Under the pieces are notes generated by a model, which was not told the origin of the DNA, ran no database searches, and saw only the letters and a program-made list of their open reading frames with translations. This document shows, piece by piece, positions 63,028-64,000 of a DNA stretch of 64,000 nt (positions are counted from its first letter, which is position 1; each line of letters begins with the position of its first letter). The position numbers were made by a program, and so were the translations under genes. Origin of the DNA: JBMOLK01 sp049325575 (GTDB lineage: Bacteria; Bacillota; Clostridia; Acetivibrionales; Acetivibrionaceae); NCBI GenBank assembly GCA_049325575.1, contig JBMOLK010000311.1, forward strand, positions 91,382 to 155,381, given 5' to 3'.

Positions 63028-64000
63028 CTATTTAGCGGCCTTTGCACTATTCTGTTTTGGTCGTACAAGTAAAAGTGTAAAGATAATGGCTGCTATATTG
63101 GCAGCTGTGAGTATATAGAATAATGTCTTTTGATTTGACTTCATAAGCACCGCTGCTACTGGAGGACCAACTGCTACTCCTAAAAGGCGCATGCTGCTGT
63201 AAATGGAAGTTATTGTTCCCCTGTGCTGTTTCTCGATTCCTTCCGTAATTAATGCGTCGAGGCATGGAAGTACTGCACCGATACCCACTCCGGCAATGGA
63301 TAGTGTCACTATTAGCATTATAAAGTTATCCAGAAAGCTTAAGGCCACCAAAGAGCATGCAGCTAAAATATTTCCGGCCAGGATTATCCACTTCATGAGA
63401 ACCTTACGCTTACCTATAACCTTTCCTGTAATAAAGGAAGAAATGCAAAGGGCAAGGAGCGGTATGGCAACTATCAAGCCTCTTTTAATGCCATTTATCT
63501 GGTATTTATCTTCCAGCGTTGAAGTAAAGTAAAAAAGAAAACCAAATAGAACAAACATTGTAACAAGTCCGTCCACAAAGATACCAGTTATCCATTTGCC
63601 CTTCTTTTTAAAAATATCTTTTATTTTTGATATAAATTCCTTAAAGTTTTCCTTATTGCTTTCTTCCTTTTTCTTTGGAGCCTTAACTAAAAAAGCAACA
63701 AGTAATATCGCAATTGCAGCAAAAACTGTGATTGCAAGAAATGGGGCAAACCAAACCAGGGCAGCTAAAGCTGACCCTAATATGGGGCTCACCACCTTCC
63801 CGAAGGTATTGGAGGTTTCAATAATACCGAGAGATTTACTTATCTCGCTTTCTTCTTTAAACATGTCACCAACTGTCGGTATTACAACGGGAAATGCACC
63901 TGAGGCACCGATTCCTTGAACCAACCGGCCTGTAATGATTATCCAGTAAGGATTTGGAATAAGCCATGAGCCAAGCCCCGATATAGCACCACCTATACCG
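63028..64000 (-). CDS. Major facilitator superfamily transporter, 5' end outside the window
   Basis: A drug/proton-antiporter type MFS transporter. The frame stays open to the end of the window and reads GRLVQGIGASGAFPVVIPTVGDMF, the motif C-containing helix 4-5 region of this group, so about the first 100 residues are missing upstream. The visible part has helices 4-12: LGSALAALVWFAPFLAITVF, a basic cytoplasmic loop (APKKKEESNKENFKEF), then WITGIFVDGLVTMFVLFGFLF and so on. The last residues are KQNSAKAAK. It may export a drug or a cell metabolite. The terminator at 62978-63017 closes it. It is transcribed toward the sigma factor gene. Confidence 0.9.
   Translation of the reverse strand, partial: GIGGAISGLGSWLIPNPYWIIITGRLVQGIGASGAFPVVIPTVGDMFKEESEISKSLGIIETSNTFGKVVSPILGSALAALVWFAPFLAITVFAAIAILLVAFLVKAPKKKEESNKENFKEFISKIKDIFKKKGKWITGIFVDGLVTMFVLFGFLFYFTSTLEDKYQINGIKRGLIVAIPLLALCISSFITGKVIGKRKVLMKWIILAGNILAACSLVALSFLDNFIMLIVTLSIAGVGIGAVLPCLDALITEGIEKQHRGTITSIYSSMRLLGVAVGPPVAAVLMKSNQKTLFYILTAANIAAIIFTLLLVRPKQNSAKAAK

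Noticed and set aside
1..64000. CRISPR arrays, tRNA and rRNA genes, riboswitches, prophage
   Set aside because: No regularly spaced repeats, cloverleaf-like or rRNA sequences, recognisable riboswitch cores, or phage gene runs were seen on reading both strands.

Overview
The window reads as a low-GC, endospore-forming, cellulosome-producing member of the Clostridia, close in gene content to the Acetivibrio/Hungateiclostridium (Clostridium thermocellum) group. The evidence is five secreted glycoside hydrolases with duplicated type I dockerins (GH8, two GH3, two GH9), a membrane-anchored CBM3 protein, CotF-like and Gly/Tyr-rich coat-type proteins, and strong AGGAGG ribosome binding sites throughout. 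No rRNA, tRNA or CRISPR array was seen. The species cannot be fixed from this window alone.

Layout. 1-13.4 kb: xylose isomerase, a WYL regulator, proA, an aminotransferase, a zinc alcohol dehydrogenase, a cyclase-family hydrolase, a group of putative spore-surface genes (5.3-9.9 kb), and a solute-binding/OmpA fusion next to an XpaC-like membrane protein. 13.6-22.4 kb: the cellulosomal cluster GH8 - (foldase relic) - GH3 - GH3 - GH9/CBM3c, all on the plus strand. 22.6-32.7 kb: small membrane protein, VIT1-type transporter, TPR protein, anchored CBM3 protein, DD-carboxypeptidase, an NDP-forming acyl-CoA synthetase, a chemoreceptor with a sigma-D type promoter, and a peroxiredoxin. 32.7-35.3 kb: a scrambled patch with a DUF4328 protein, a 5'-truncated Rpn-type nuclease gene and pieces of a second peroxiredoxin. 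35.3-44.3 kb: acetyltransferase, MFS transporter, GGDEF/HD-GYP protein, isochorismatase-like hydrolase, msrAB, a second GH9-dockerin gene and speD. 44.4-52.8 kb: ppx-ppk polyphosphate pair with a 2-hydroxyacid dehydrogenase, a 438-bp MITE-like element, an NSS transporter, and an RNA methyltransferase/pseudouridine synthase pair. 52.9-55.7 kb: a three-gene cassette of two unknown proteins plus an ATP-dependent ligase-like protein. 56.4-56.9 kb: two coat-protein genes. 57.0-62.9 kb: an ECF sigma factor overlapping a 1764-residue protein that joins a zinc anti-sigma domain, one membrane helix and an alpha-2-macroglobulin body. The window ends inside an MFS transporter gene.

How the parts may work together. 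The GH8, GH9 and GH3 enzymes could carry cellulose from polymer through cello-oligomers to glucose on one scaffold, since the GH3 enzymes are themselves secreted and dockerin-tagged. Xylose isomerase would use pentoses released alongside.

The two most unusual loci are the sigma factor / anti-sigma-macroglobulin pair (57024-62869), which looks like a one-piece sensor from envelope to promoter, and the uncharacterised ligase cassette (52976-55742). Both interpretations are inferences from domain order and gene overlap.
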